Both the position numbers and the translations under genes were made by a program. The notes below the pieces were generated by a model that searched no databases, was not told the origin of the DNA, and saw only the letters and a list, made by a program, of their open reading frames with translations. A DNA stretch of 64,000 nucleotides from Bog-756 sp050014755 (GTDB lineage Bacteria > Actinomycetota > Acidimicrobiia > Acidimicrobiales > RAAP-2): contig JBEKCS010000007.1 of the NCBI GenBank assembly GCA_050014755.1, forward strand, positions 14,102-78,101, in the 5' to 3' direction. Below, in pieces: positions 43,007-50,602 of this stretch; positions within the stretch are counted from its first letter, which is position 1; every line of letters starts with the position of its first letter.

Positions 43007-43014
43007 GGTATTCG
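43007..43014 (+). repeat. Left target-site duplication of IS66 element
   Basis: GGTATTCG immediately before the left inverted repeat; the same 8 bp follow the right repeat at 44594-44601. Eight bp is the length expected for IS66-family transposition. Confidence 0.9.
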
Positions 43015-43029
43015 GTAACTGTTCAGGTC
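43015..43029 (+). repeat. IS66 left terminal inverted repeat
   Basis: GTAACTGTTCAGGTC, exact complement of 44579-44593. Confidence 0.92.
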
Positions 43030-43074
43030 TCCTGACCCGACCGTCCACTACCTGCGGGTTCGACGCGCGTATCG

Positions 43075-44547
43075 TTGGGAATTCCGGCCGACGACCCCTC
43101 CACCAGCGATGGTGCGCCCTCCTATGCGGAGTTGCTCGACGAGGTCGTCACGCTCCGGGCAATGGTGGTCGAGCAGGCGAAGCTGATCGAACGGCTGACC
43201 ACCGAGATGGCCGAGCTTCGTGCCCGGGTGTCCATGAACTCCCGCAACTCGTCGAAGCCTCCCTCGTCGGACGGCTATGCCAAGCCAGCCCCCAAGTCAC
43301 GCCGGGTCCGTTCCGGCAAGAAGCCGGGGAAACAGCCGGGCGACCCGGGACACCACCTGGCCCAGCGGACCGATCCCGATGCCACCGAGGTCCATGCGCC
43401 GGACGCCTGCCAGCGCTGTGGCCATGACCTGTCGGACGCACCGGTCACCTCGGTCGTCACCCGTCAGGTGTTCGACCTGCCGCCCATGGCCCTCAGGTGC
43501 ACCGAGCACCAGGCAGAGCGCAGGCGCTGTGCCTGCGGGACTGAGACCACCGGGTCGTTCCCCGCCTTCGCCACCGCCCCCGCCTGTTACGGGCCGGCCC
43601 TTCGGGCCTACGTCTGCTACCTGGTGACCCGCCAGCACCTCCCCGTCGCCCGGGTGGCCGAGCTGTTGGCCGACACCTATGGGGCCACCGTCTCCACCGG
43701 GGTGATCGTGGCCATGGTCCACGAGGGGGCGGGCATGCTGGAGGAGTTCTGTGCCCAGGTGCGGGGGCTCCTGCGAGGGTCGTCCGTAGTCCACGTGGAC
43801 GAGACCGGCCTGCGGGTGGACGCCCTCCTGGCCTGGGTACATGCCGCCTCGACCACCGACCTCACCCTCTATCACCTGGACCGTCGGCGAGGAACCGACG
43901 GCACCGACGCCATGGGGGTCGTCCGATACCTCAAGGGCGTGCTCGTCCATGACGGCTGGAGGGCCTATCGGAACTACGCCAACGTCACCCACGCCTTGTG
44001 CAACGCCCACCACCTTCGAGAGCTCGAGGCGGTCGGCGCCACCGACGGCCAGGGGTGGGCTACCGACCTGGCCCACCTGCTCACCACCACCTGGGGACTC
44101 GTGCTCGATGCCCGGGACAACGGGGTGGGCGCGCTCGGCACCGACGAACTCTCACGCATCCGGGACGAGTACCGGCGCATCATGATCGCCGGCCACCGGG
44201 CGAACCCACCGCCGCCGACGCCGGCGGGTTCGCGTCGACAGCCCAAGCGGACCACGGCCCTCAACTTGTTGCTCCGCCTCGATCGCCATACCAATGACGT
44301 GCTGCGCTTCGCCACCGACTTCTCGGTGCCCTTCGACAACAACCTCAGTGAACGCGACGTGCGGATGGTCAAGATCGCCCAGAAGATCTCCGGCGGGTTC
44401 AGGAGCACCGAGGGTGCCGAAGCCTTCCTCGCCTTCCGGAGCTATCTCTCGACCGCTGCCAAGCAAGGCGTCAACCGCCTCGGTGCGCTCCAGCAGCTGT
44501 TCGATGGATCCCCATGGCTGCCCTTCCAGCCGGCCATCGGCACCTGA
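43075..44547 (+). CDS. IS66-family transposase (TnpC type)
   Basis: 490 residues from a TTG start. N-terminal leucine-rich coiled coil (about 20-55), then a Ser/Asn segment NSRNSSKPPSSDGY with a basic stretch, a Cys zinc-binding region (CQRCGHDL ... CACG), and the DDE core: HVDETGLRV, VHDGWRAY and NNLSERDVRMVKIAQK for the acidic triad. The terminal FRSTEGAEAFLAFRSYLSTA is typical of IS66. Intact and probably active. Confidence 0.95.
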   Translation: MGIPADDPSTSDGAPSYAELLDEVVTLRAMVVEQAKLIERLTTEMAELRARVSMNSRNSSKPPSSDGYAKPAPKSRRVRSGKKPGKQPGDPGHHLAQRTDPDATEVHAPDACQRCGHDLSDAPVTSVVTRQVFDLPPMALRCTEHQAERRRCACGTETTGSFPAFATAPACYGPALRAYVCYLVTRQHLPVARVAELLADTYGATVSTGVIVAMVHEGAGMLEEFCAQVRGLLRGSSVVHVDETGLRVDALLAWVHAASTTDLTLYHLDRRRGTDGTDAMGVVRYLKGVLVHDGWRAYRNYANVTHALCNAHHLRELEAVGATDGQGWATDLAHLLTTTWGLVLDARDNGVGALGTDELSRIRDEYRRIMIAGHRANPPPPTPAGSRRQPKRTTALNLLLRLDRHTNDVLRFATDFSVPFDNNLSERDVRMVKIAQKISGGFRSTEGAEAFLAFRSYLSTAAKQGVNRLGALQQLFDGSPWLPFQPAIGT

Positions 44548-44578
44548 GGCTCACTTCGACCCCTCCGGGCGACGAGCT

Positions 44579-44593
44579 GACCTGAACAGTTAC
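44579..44593 (-). repeat. IS66 right terminal inverted repeat
   Basis: Complement of the left repeat; ends with GTTAC at the outer boundary. Confidence 0.92.
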
Positions 44594-44601
44594 GGTATTC
44601 G
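44594..44601 (+). repeat. Right target-site duplication of IS66 element
   Basis: Second copy of GGTATTCG; its last two bases form the start of the 31-bp palindrome. Confidence 0.9.
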
Positions 44602-44630
44602 CAATGTACGCACATTGTGCGCACATTGCG
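44600..44630 (-). terminator. 31-bp near-perfect palindrome at end of fab operon
   Basis: Outer arms CGCAATGT and ACATTGCG, continuing inward so that only one base pair of the 15-bp arms is mismatched. On the minus strand it follows fabF by 68 bp. Joining the IS flanks restores a TTTTT run about 6 nt beyond it, as in an intrinsic terminator. A dimer-binding operator is an alternative reading. Confidence 0.5.
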
Positions 44631-44698
44631 AAAAGTAAAGTGCCCGTGCGCCGACTCCGACCGGCGGACGCCATCGCCGCCCCGACCACCGGAAGCGC

Positions 44699-45895
44699 TC
44701 AGGCAGGGGAGATGACCAGGCAGCCGTTGTGGCCGCCGAACCCGAACGAGTTGGAGAGGATCGGTCCCGGCTCCCACGGTCGGGCCGCTCCGGCGACGAT
44801 GTCGAGGTGGATCTCGGGATCGGGCTCCTCGTAGCCGACGGTCGGCGGGATGCTCCCGTGGGCGATGGTCAGGACGGCGGCGACCGCCTCGATGGCCCCG
44901 CTGGCCCCGAGGCCGTGTCCGGTCACCCCCTTGGTCGAGGTCACAGGGGGCGAGTCGGGTCCGAACACGGTTCCGATGGCGTCCGACTCGGCCTTGTCGT
45001 TGAGGGGCGTCGACGTGCCGTGGGCGTTGATGTGGGCCACCTGGTCCGGGGTGATCCCCGCATCGTGCATCGCCTCGCGCATGCAGGCGGCCGCCCCGGT
45101 CCCGCCCGGAGCGGGGGCGGTGACGTGGTAGGCGTCGGCCGTGCTCCCGGCGCCGGCGAGCTCACCGTAGATGCGGGCGCCCCGGGCCACGGCACGGTCC
45201 CAGTCCTCGAAGACGAGTGCGCCGGCACCCTCGGTCATCACGAAGCCGTCGCGACGGATGTCGAATGGCCGGGAGTGGCCGGTGGTGGACAGGGCCGTCA
45301 TGTTGGCGAAGGCCGCCATGCCCACGTTGGTCATGCCCGCTTCGGCGGCACCCCCGACGACGATGTCGCACCGACCCGAGGCGACCAGGTGGGCGGCGTG
45401 GGCGATGCTGTGGGCGCCCGCCGCACAGGCGGTGATGATCGTCTCGGACGGTCCGTGCCACCCGAGACGCATGGAGACCGCGGCCGCGCCGGCATTGGAC
45501 ATCATCATGGGCACCAGACGGGGGGAGACCCGACGGGCACCCTTCTCGCCGTACACGAGGATCTGGGTCTCGAGCGACTGGAGGCCGCCGACTCCGGTGC
45601 CCATGATGACGCCGGACCGTGCCGGGTCGGCACCGAGCGCGCCGGCGTCCTCGAGGGCCATGTCGGCCACCGCCACGCTGAACTGGGCGAACCGGTCGAC
45701 GTTGCGGGCGTCCTTGGTGGAGAACCACTGCTCGGGATCGAAATCGCGCACCCGGCGCTCACCGTCCGGTGCCGGACCGTGGAGCCCGGTCCAGAAGGCG
45801 TCGGCTCCGGTTCCGCAGCAGGCGATGACCCCGATCCCGGTGATCGCGACCCGCCTCCCGGCGATCGGTCCGTCAGGGCCGATGCCGAGCAGCAT
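44699..45895 (-). CDS. fabF: Beta-ketoacyl-ACP synthase II
   Basis: Condenses malonyl-ACP with growing acyl-ACP. 398 residues with the Cys-His-His triad: nucleophile in TACAAGAHSIA, His in INAHGTSTPLND, His in KGVTGHGLGASG; the C-terminal NSFGFGGHNGCLV is also present. ATG 45895 overlaps the acpP stop (TGATG). Last gene of fabD-fabG-acpP-fabF. Confidence 0.94.
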   Translation of the reverse strand: MLLGIGPDGPIAGRRVAITGIGVIACCGTGADAFWTGLHGPAPDGERRVRDFDPEQWFSTKDARNVDRFAQFSVAVADMALEDAGALGADPARSGVIMGTGVGGLQSLETQILVYGEKGARRVSPRLVPMMMSNAGAAAVSMRLGWHGPSETIITACAAGAHSIAHAAHLVASGRCDIVVGGAAEAGMTNVGMAAFANMTALSTTGHSRPFDIRRDGFVMTEGAGALVFEDWDRAVARGARIYGELAGAGSTADAYHVTAPAPGGTGAAACMREAMHDAGITPDQVAHINAHGTSTPLNDKAESDAIGTVFGPDSPPVTSTKGVTGHGLGASGAIEAVAAVLTIAHGSIPPTVGYEEPDPEIHLDIVAGAARPWEPGPILSNSFGFGGHNGCLVISPA

Positions 45896-46134
45896 CAGAT
45901 CTTGGCGACGATGAGGTCGTAGGCCTGGCCGATGGTCTCGATCCCCTCGAGCTCGGTCTCGTCGACGCTGACGTCGAAGGTCTCCTCCAGGGCCATGACC
46001 AGCTCGACCAGGTCGAGGCTGTCGGCGTCGAGGTCCTCGGCGAACCGTGCCTCCTTGGTGATCTTGTCCGCGGGGACCTGGAGCACCTCCACCGCACACC
46101 CCTTGAACTTCTCGAACGTCTCGTCGTTGCTCAC
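45895..46134 (-). CDS. acpP: Acyl carrier protein
   Basis: 79 residues, acidic, with the phosphopantetheine Ser in DLDADSLDLVELVMALEE. GTG start with a strong AAGGAG ribosome-binding site, fitting the high expression needed. 122 bp separate it from fabG, and it is coupled to fabF. Confidence 0.95.
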   Translation of the reverse strand: MSNDETFEKFKGCAVEVLQVPADKITKEARFAEDLDADSLDLVELVMALEETFDVSVDETELEGIETIGQAYDLIVAKI

Positions 46135-46256
46135 TGCATCTCCTTAGGTCTGTATCTCGATGTCGCCGGTCCGTCGACCCGATCGGCCCGACGCAGGCCT
46201 GTCCGACCGGTGCTGCGCCATGTTGTCGGCTCCGGGGCCCTGTGCGCCAGACGGGC

Positions 46257-47003
46257 TCACATCCCCATGGCGAGCCCGCCGTCCACCGGCAGGACCGCGC
46301 CGGTGACGTACCCCGCACCGTCGGAGGCGAGGAATCCGACGACTGAGGCGACCTCGTCGGGGCGGGCCACCCTGCCGAGCGGCACCTGGCCGGCGAGTTC
46401 GGCCAATTTGGCCTCGCCGAGTGCGGTCAGCATATTCGTCTCGACGAGTCCCGGTGCGACGACGTTGACGGTGATGGCCCGGCTGGCCACCTCGCGGGCC
46501 AGGGACCGGGCCATCCCGACGAGCCCCGCCTTCGACGCCGCGTAGTTGGCCTGTCCGGCCGACCCGATGAATGCGCCGACGGACGAGATCATGACCACCC
46601 GGCCCCGATGGAGGCGGAGCATCTTGGTGAGGGCCCGCTTGGTCACCCGGAACACCGCGGTGAGGTTGGTGTCGATCACCTCGGACCAGGCGTCCTCGCT
46701 CATCCGGAGCACGAGGGTGTCCCTGGTGACTCCGGCGTTGGCCACCAGTACCTCGACGGGGCCCCATGTCGCCTCGATGGTCTCGAAGGCCGCCTCCACC
46801 TGTCCGGCGTCGGTCATGTCACAGGTGAGGGAGAGGAGCCGGTCGGGCCCGAACCCGAGGTCGTGCTCGGTCGACCCGGTGCGCGAGGTGATCGCCACCC
46901 GGTCGCCCGCGGCGAGGAACCACTCGGCGCAGGCCAGTCCGATCCCGCGGGATCCTCCGGTGACCAGCACCACCCTCCGGTCGTCGGGCGTCGTCTCGGT
47001 CAT
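46257..47003 (-). CDS. fabG: 3-oxoacyl-ACP reductase
   Basis: SDR of 248 residues: VTGGSRGIG, VANAGVTRDTLVLRM, active Ser in MISSVGAFIG, YAASKAGL, and PGLVETNM. The C-terminal GYVTGAVLPVDGGLAMGM is typical of FabG. Start ATG 47003 has a GGAGG ribosome-binding site. Lies 52 bp after fabD. Confidence 0.92.
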   Translation of the reverse strand: MTETTPDDRRVVLVTGGSRGIGLACAEWFLAAGDRVAITSRTGSTEHDLGFGPDRLLSLTCDMTDAGQVEAAFETIEATWGPVEVLVANAGVTRDTLVLRMSEDAWSEVIDTNLTAVFRVTKRALTKMLRLHRGRVVMISSVGAFIGSAGQANYAASKAGLVGMARSLAREVASRAITVNVVAPGLVETNMLTALGEAKLAELAGQVPLGRVARPDEVASVVGFLASDGAGYVTGAVLPVDGGLAMGM

Positions 47004-47055
47004 GTCGCTGCCTCCGTTCGGACGGGGGCAGCGGGAGCCCCAGGGGCCACGGGGC

Positions 47056-48312
47056 TCACGGACTGGCCGTTCTGGTCCGGATCCATGCGACCGGCTGACC
47101 CTCGACCACCCGCTCGCCCCGGACGGCGAGCCATCGGACCAGGATCCCCTCGAACGGCGTGCGCACGTCGGTGAGCCCCACGGTCCCGACCAGGTCGCCC
47201 ACGGAAAGGAGCGAACCCGGCTCGGCACCGGCTCCACTTCCCGGGGCGGCGTGGGCCTCGGCCAGTGCGGTGCTCTCGAGGGCGGCGAGGTGAGGTGCGG
47301 GGTCGAACACGCCGGGGGCCGTGCTCACGACCACCCGCTCCGAGGTGTAGAGGTGCTCGCCCTGGTTGCTCGGTGCCGCACCGCCCCAGTCGTCGACGCC
47401 GGCGACGGTGTCCATCAAGCGGTCCAGGTCGTCGGGGACGGCCACCGACACGCCCCGCACGTCGGGAGTCGCGCGTCGCACCATCCCGGTCAGGACGGCT
47501 CCGGGCCCGAGCTCGACGACGAGCGTGGCGCCGCGGCCGCTCAGGGCCTCGAGGGACTGGCGCCACCGGACCGGGCTGCACAGCTGGGCCGACAGCAGCC
47601 CGGGCCACTCGGCGGCGTCGGTGTGGACCCGGGCATCGACGTTGGCGACGACGGGAACCTCGGGGGCGTGGAACGTCACGGCGTCGAGCCGCTCGCGCAG
47701 GCGTTCGCGGGCGGGCAGCATCATCGGGGTGTGGAAGGCGCCCGACACGGGGATGGGCAGCACCTTGCGGGCGCCGAGCTCCTTGGCCATCACGGTTGCG
47801 GCGGCGATCCCGTCCTCCGTCCCGGCGATGACCACCTGTCCGGGAGCGTTGTAGTTGGCCACCCACACGTCGGCCTCGGCGCGCTGGCAGGCCACCTCGG
47901 CGTCGCCGTCGGAGATCCCGATCAGGGCGGCCATGGTCCCGGGTCGTGCGTCTGCCGCCTCCTGCATGGCGTTCCCCCGTTCGACGACGAGCGAGGTCCC
48001 GTCGGGGAGGGAGAGCGCGCCCGAGGCGACGAGAGCGGTGTACTCACCCAGGCTGTGGCCGGCGCAGGCGGCCGGGGTCAGGCCGAGCCGCTCGACGGCG
48101 TCGAGTACCACCAGGCTCATCACGAACGTGGCCAGCTGGGCGTTGGCCGTGCGGGTGAGCTCGTCCATGGGTGCCTCGAGGAGGAGCGCCGTGAGGTCGC
48201 GCCCGGCGATCTCGGAGGCTTCGCCAGCGACCTCCCACGAGGGGTGGTCGACCCAGGCATGGCCCATGCCGGACCGCTGGGACCCCTGTCCCGGGAAGGT
48301 GAAGGCCAGCAC
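47056..48312 (-). CDS. fabD: Malonyl-CoA:ACP transacylase fused to a lipoyl-like domain
   Basis: 418 residues. The first 300 or so are FabD: FPGQGSQ, nucleophile in AGHSLGEYTALVASG, and catalytic His in PVSGAFHTPMM. A linker leads to about 50 extra residues, from roughly 366, that read like a biotinyl/lipoyl barrel-sandwich half (VGDLVGTVGL, then VRTPFEGILVRWL and GERVVEGQPVAWIR), but with no lysine at the modified position. Standard FabD is about 310 residues. GTG 48312 follows GAGGAG by 7 nt. The extra domain may dock the enzyme to a carrier or carboxylase; this is inference. Confidence 0.85.
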   Translation of the reverse strand: MLAFTFPGQGSQRSGMGHAWVDHPSWEVAGEASEIAGRDLTALLLEAPMDELTRTANAQLATFVMSLVVLDAVERLGLTPAACAGHSLGEYTALVASGALSLPDGTSLVVERGNAMQEAADARPGTMAALIGISDGDAEVACQRAEADVWVANYNAPGQVVIAGTEDGIAAATVMAKELGARKVLPIPVSGAFHTPMMLPARERLRERLDAVTFHAPEVPVVANVDARVHTDAAEWPGLLSAQLCSPVRWRQSLEALSGRGATLVVELGPGAVLTGMVRRATPDVRGVSVAVPDDLDRLMDTVAGVDDWGGAAPSNQGEHLYTSERVVVSTAPGVFDPAPHLAALESTALAEAHAAPGSGAGAEPGSLLSVGDLVGTVGLTDVRTPFEGILVRWLAVRGERVVEGQPVAWIRTRTASP

Positions 48313-48438
48313 CCACAGACTCCTCTCGCAATTCGTCGAACATCCGGTCGACCGGCGGAGACGCCAGTGTGTCACGGCCATGGCCCGAAACGGTGCTTTG
48401 GAGGCGGTGGCTGCGGGCCCGCCACGTCGGGCTCCGTC

Positions 48439-48444
48439 TACGCT
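48439..48444 (+). promoter_or_regulatory. -10 hexamer TACGCT, leaderless promoter
   Basis: TACGCT, 6 nt, then ATG 48451. Confidence 0.5.
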
Positions 48445-48450
48445 GAGACC

Positions 48451-49050
48451 ATGGACGTGGGTGCTGAGGACCCCGAAGCACCAGCCCAGGGGTGGTTCGT
48501 GGACCCGTTCGGCGTCCACGAGCACCGTTGGTACTCGCAAGGTCGGGCGACCGCACTGGTCCGGGACGGTCGCACCGAGCGCCAGGACCCTGCGCCCTTC
48601 CGGGAGGCCACCGGGCCGCTCGTCGCCGCCCAGGGCGCACCTCCACCGGGGCGGGTCCGGTGGATCGCACTGGTGGGCTCGGTCGTCTGGTCGATCCTCA
48701 TCGCCATCGTGTTCTTCGGCGCCACGACCACGAAGACGGTCGGCGTCCCCGGCCACGTCCACACCGAGACGGTCTACGCCTTCTCACCGGGTGCCGCGGT
48801 CTACCTGTTCGTGCTGCTCGCGGTGGTGTGTGCCGTGTCGGGAGTGAGCCTCGTCCGCCGGGTCCGCCAGGGGAGCGGGGAGTGGAGCCGCGCCGGCTGT
48901 GTGTGCGTGGGCGTCATCGCCCTGGTCGGGATCTACTCCCTCAAGTCAATCGGCCTGGCGCTCGTCGTGCTCGCCCTACTGCTGTACGTGGTGGCCAGGC
49001 CCTTGGGCAAAGTCGTCCCCATGGCCGGCGACCGCATCGCCGGTCCGTAG
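48451..49050 (+). CDS. Membrane protein with DUF2510-like N-terminal motif
   Basis: 199 residues. N-terminal GWFVDPFGVHEHRWYSQGRA resembles the short W-x2-DP...RWW motif of DUF2510, found in many actinobacterial membrane proteins. Four hydrophobic helices follow (about 72-92, 112-132, 150-165, 168-185). ATG 48451 is fixed by TACGCT 6 nt upstream. Divergent from fabD. Function unknown. It is the last chromosomal gene before the island. Confidence 0.7.
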   Translation: MDVGAEDPEAPAQGWFVDPFGVHEHRWYSQGRATALVRDGRTERQDPAPFREATGPLVAAQGAPPPGRVRWIALVGSVVWSILIAIVFFGATTTKTVGVPGHVHTETVYAFSPGAAVYLFVLLAVVCAVSGVSLVRRVRQGSGEWSRAGCVCVGVIALVGIYSLKSIGLALVVLALLLYVVARPLGKVVPMAGDRIAGP

Positions 49051-49062
49051 CGGCCGACAGAA

Positions 49063-49085
49063 CGTGCCCGGGGCGGGATTCGAAC
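49063..49085. repeat. attL core: tRNA-Leu 3'-end fragment
   Basis: 23 bp identical to 61467-61489, covering the tRNA acceptor 3' half, T-stem 3' half and T-loop. Sequence diverges immediately beyond (TCCCTC here versus CCGCAC at the tRNA). Confidence 0.88.
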
Positions 49086-49201
49086 TCCCTCGGACCCCAT
49101 CCGGCAATGTCCGGCCTATTCGCGTCAGTCCTGGTAGGGCTGCTGCGCGGGTCAGCCGGCCGACGCTCCATGATGGTCCGTCCGGGTCAATCCGCAAGCG
49201 T

Positions 49202-49221
49202 TTGTGACCAGGCTGTGACGG
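49202..49221 (+). repeat. Paired TGTGAC repeats near left end (integrase arm-like sites)
   Basis: TTGTGACCA at 49202 and CTGTGACGG at 49213; TGTGAC cores are 11 bp apart. The same arrangement and spacing occurs near the right end at 61377-61396, in the same orientation. Confidence 0.5.
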
Positions 49222-49234
49222 CTGTGTCGGGCGG

Positions 49235-49240
49235 TAGCCT
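49235..49240 (+). promoter_or_regulatory. -10 hexamer TAGCCT, leaderless promoter
   Basis: TAGCCT, 6 nt, then ATG 49247. Confidence 0.5.
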
Positions 49241-49246
49241 CTTCGA

Positions 49247-49900
49247 ATGACCTTCGCACCAGCCGCCGCGGCAAGGCGAGCAGCCGAGGTGTCCGCATTG
49301 GACGCCTACCTGGGGATTCCTGCCGATGGTTCGCATCAGATCCCCACGCTCGAAGCGGCGATTCGTGATGCCCGAGAGACGATGAAGGATCGAAAGGCTC
49401 TCTGGCTTGCGACTCTCGGATACCTCATCGTTGTCGAGATGCTCGGTCAATCAGTCGCCAGACCGGGAACAGCGTTCCCGAATCGCGGAACGCCAACGAA
49501 TCGTTTTCTCGCCGGAGCCCAGGAATTCTCAGCTCGCCCGATCACTCCTGACGATGCGAGGGCCCTGTATGGATTGCGGTGCGCCTTCGCTCATGAGTAC
49601 GGCCTCCGCAGCAACAGGTCGGCCGTTGGTCACGTATTCAAGCTGGACAGAGTCGGTTCGCTTGTGAAGGCGGCAAAAGTTCCTTGGCGTTCGGCGCCTG
49701 ACCCATCCAATCCAAAGAAGAGGATCTGGCCGAGTCCCGTGCCCGATAATCAGACCGAAGTGAATGTCTTCGAGGTCGGGGTGTTCGTCGAAGAGCTTGT
49801 CGGCAATGTCCGAAGCGAGCACCAGGTGGCAAACGTTGTGCTCGCTCCAAGAATGGATCCGATGCAATTGCGGAACTTCGGTCAGTTCCTTATTCGGTGA
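49247..49900 (+). CDS. Island cargo protein with HEPN-like R-x4-H motif
   Basis: 217 residues, unknown. Predicted mainly helical in the first 125 residues. The segment ALYGLRCAFAHEYGL carries R111-x4-H116 in a helix, the arrangement used by HEPN RNases and related apoenzymes. The C-terminal half has mixed charge without known motifs. ATG is fixed by TAGCCT 6 nt upstream. It is the first gene inside the left att site. HEPN membership rests on a short motif, so a possible RNase or toxin role is a hypothesis. Confidence 0.55.
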   Translation: MTFAPAAAARRAAEVSALDAYLGIPADGSHQIPTLEAAIRDARETMKDRKALWLATLGYLIVVEMLGQSVARPGTAFPNRGTPTNRFLAGAQEFSARPITPDDARALYGLRCAFAHEYGLRSNRSAVGHVFKLDRVGSLVKAAKVPWRSAPDPSNPKKRIWPSPVPDNQTEVNVFEVGVFVEELVGNVRSEHQVANVVLAPRMDPMQLRNFGQFLIR

Positions 49901-50080
49901 ACGAAATGCCTGTGTCTTTTGCAGCTTTTGCCCGTCGTGAGGTCAGGTGGTCCCGGCTTCGCCGACCATAAGGTGGGATAAGCAGGTTCGTCGAGCAGGG
50001 TTCCGCCGCCTTGCTCCGGGCCTGCGCTTGCGTCAGAGATGGTCGGCATGCTGCAGCACCCCTCCGGCGATCAGTGGTCA

Positions 50081-50467
50081 TCATCCTGCAATCGCACCGA
50101 TCGAAGGACCGTACTCAACGACGCACTCCCTCGCTGAAGCTCCAGGTGTGTTGACCGTCGCTGTCCAGTTCCAGGTGGCACCAGATGCGACCTGTCGGGG
50201 CGCCTCGGCATTCGTTCCGATCGGGGATCCTCCTGTATCCAGGGCAATCAGTACTAGGCGAACGGCCCCAAGCCCCGTGACCGAGCCGGTTGCCGTCACG
50301 ACCCCCCAGTCAACCGTGCAGGTCACATTGCTAGGGCGGATCCCCACGTCAGTCTGAATCGTCGCGGGGATCTCCGTTCCTGCTGGCGAGGAGCACGCAA
50401 GTATGCCAAGTGCGGTCAGTGCAAGAGCCCCTACAGCAACAGAAAGCTGAATGCGCATGTTCAGCAT
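50081..50467 (-). CDS. Small lipoprotein
   Basis: 128 residues: hydrophobic signal peptide with lipobox (LGILAC), then a beta-rich domain of about 100 residues with two Cys (VTCTVDWG and ECVVEYGP) that could form a disulfide, and the core WNWTATVNTPG typical of Ig-like or FxLYD-type extracytoplasmic domains. Start ATG 50467, or 50458. Role unknown. It is the only clearly exported cargo of the island. Confidence 0.65.
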   Translation of the reverse strand: MLNMRIQLSVAVGALALTALGILACSSPAGTEIPATIQTDVGIRPSNVTCTVDWGVVTATGSVTGLGAVRLVLIALDTGGSPIGTNAEAPRQVASGATWNWTATVNTPGASARECVVEYGPSIGAIAG

Positions 50468-50590
50468 GATCGAGAGACAGTCCCCCAGACTGAAGGTTGC
50501 ATTGCCGCGAGCCCTCGATCAAAAGGTCACTCTCCCGGGTTTTGAGGGCAGGTATCACCTGGGCACGAGCTATGCGTCACAGGTGGGACG

Positions 50591-50596
50591 TAACCT
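50591..50596 (+). promoter_or_regulatory. -10 hexamer TAACCT, leaderless promoter
   Basis: TAACCT, 6 nt, then ATG 50603 of the large helical protein. Confidence 0.55.
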
Positions 50597-50602
50597 GTCG
50601 CG

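Larger units (their letters stand above)
43015..44593 (+). mobile_element. Complete IS66-family insertion sequence (ISBst12-like)
   Basis: 1579 bp bounded by 15-bp perfect terminal inverted repeats beginning with the IS66-typical GTAA (GTAACTGTTCAGGTC at 43015-43029 and its complement at 44579-44593), flanked by the direct repeat GGTATTCG. It carries a transposase gene only, without tnpA/tnpB, as in the ISBst12 subgroup. Intact ends and an exact target duplication suggest a recent insertion. Confidence 0.92.
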
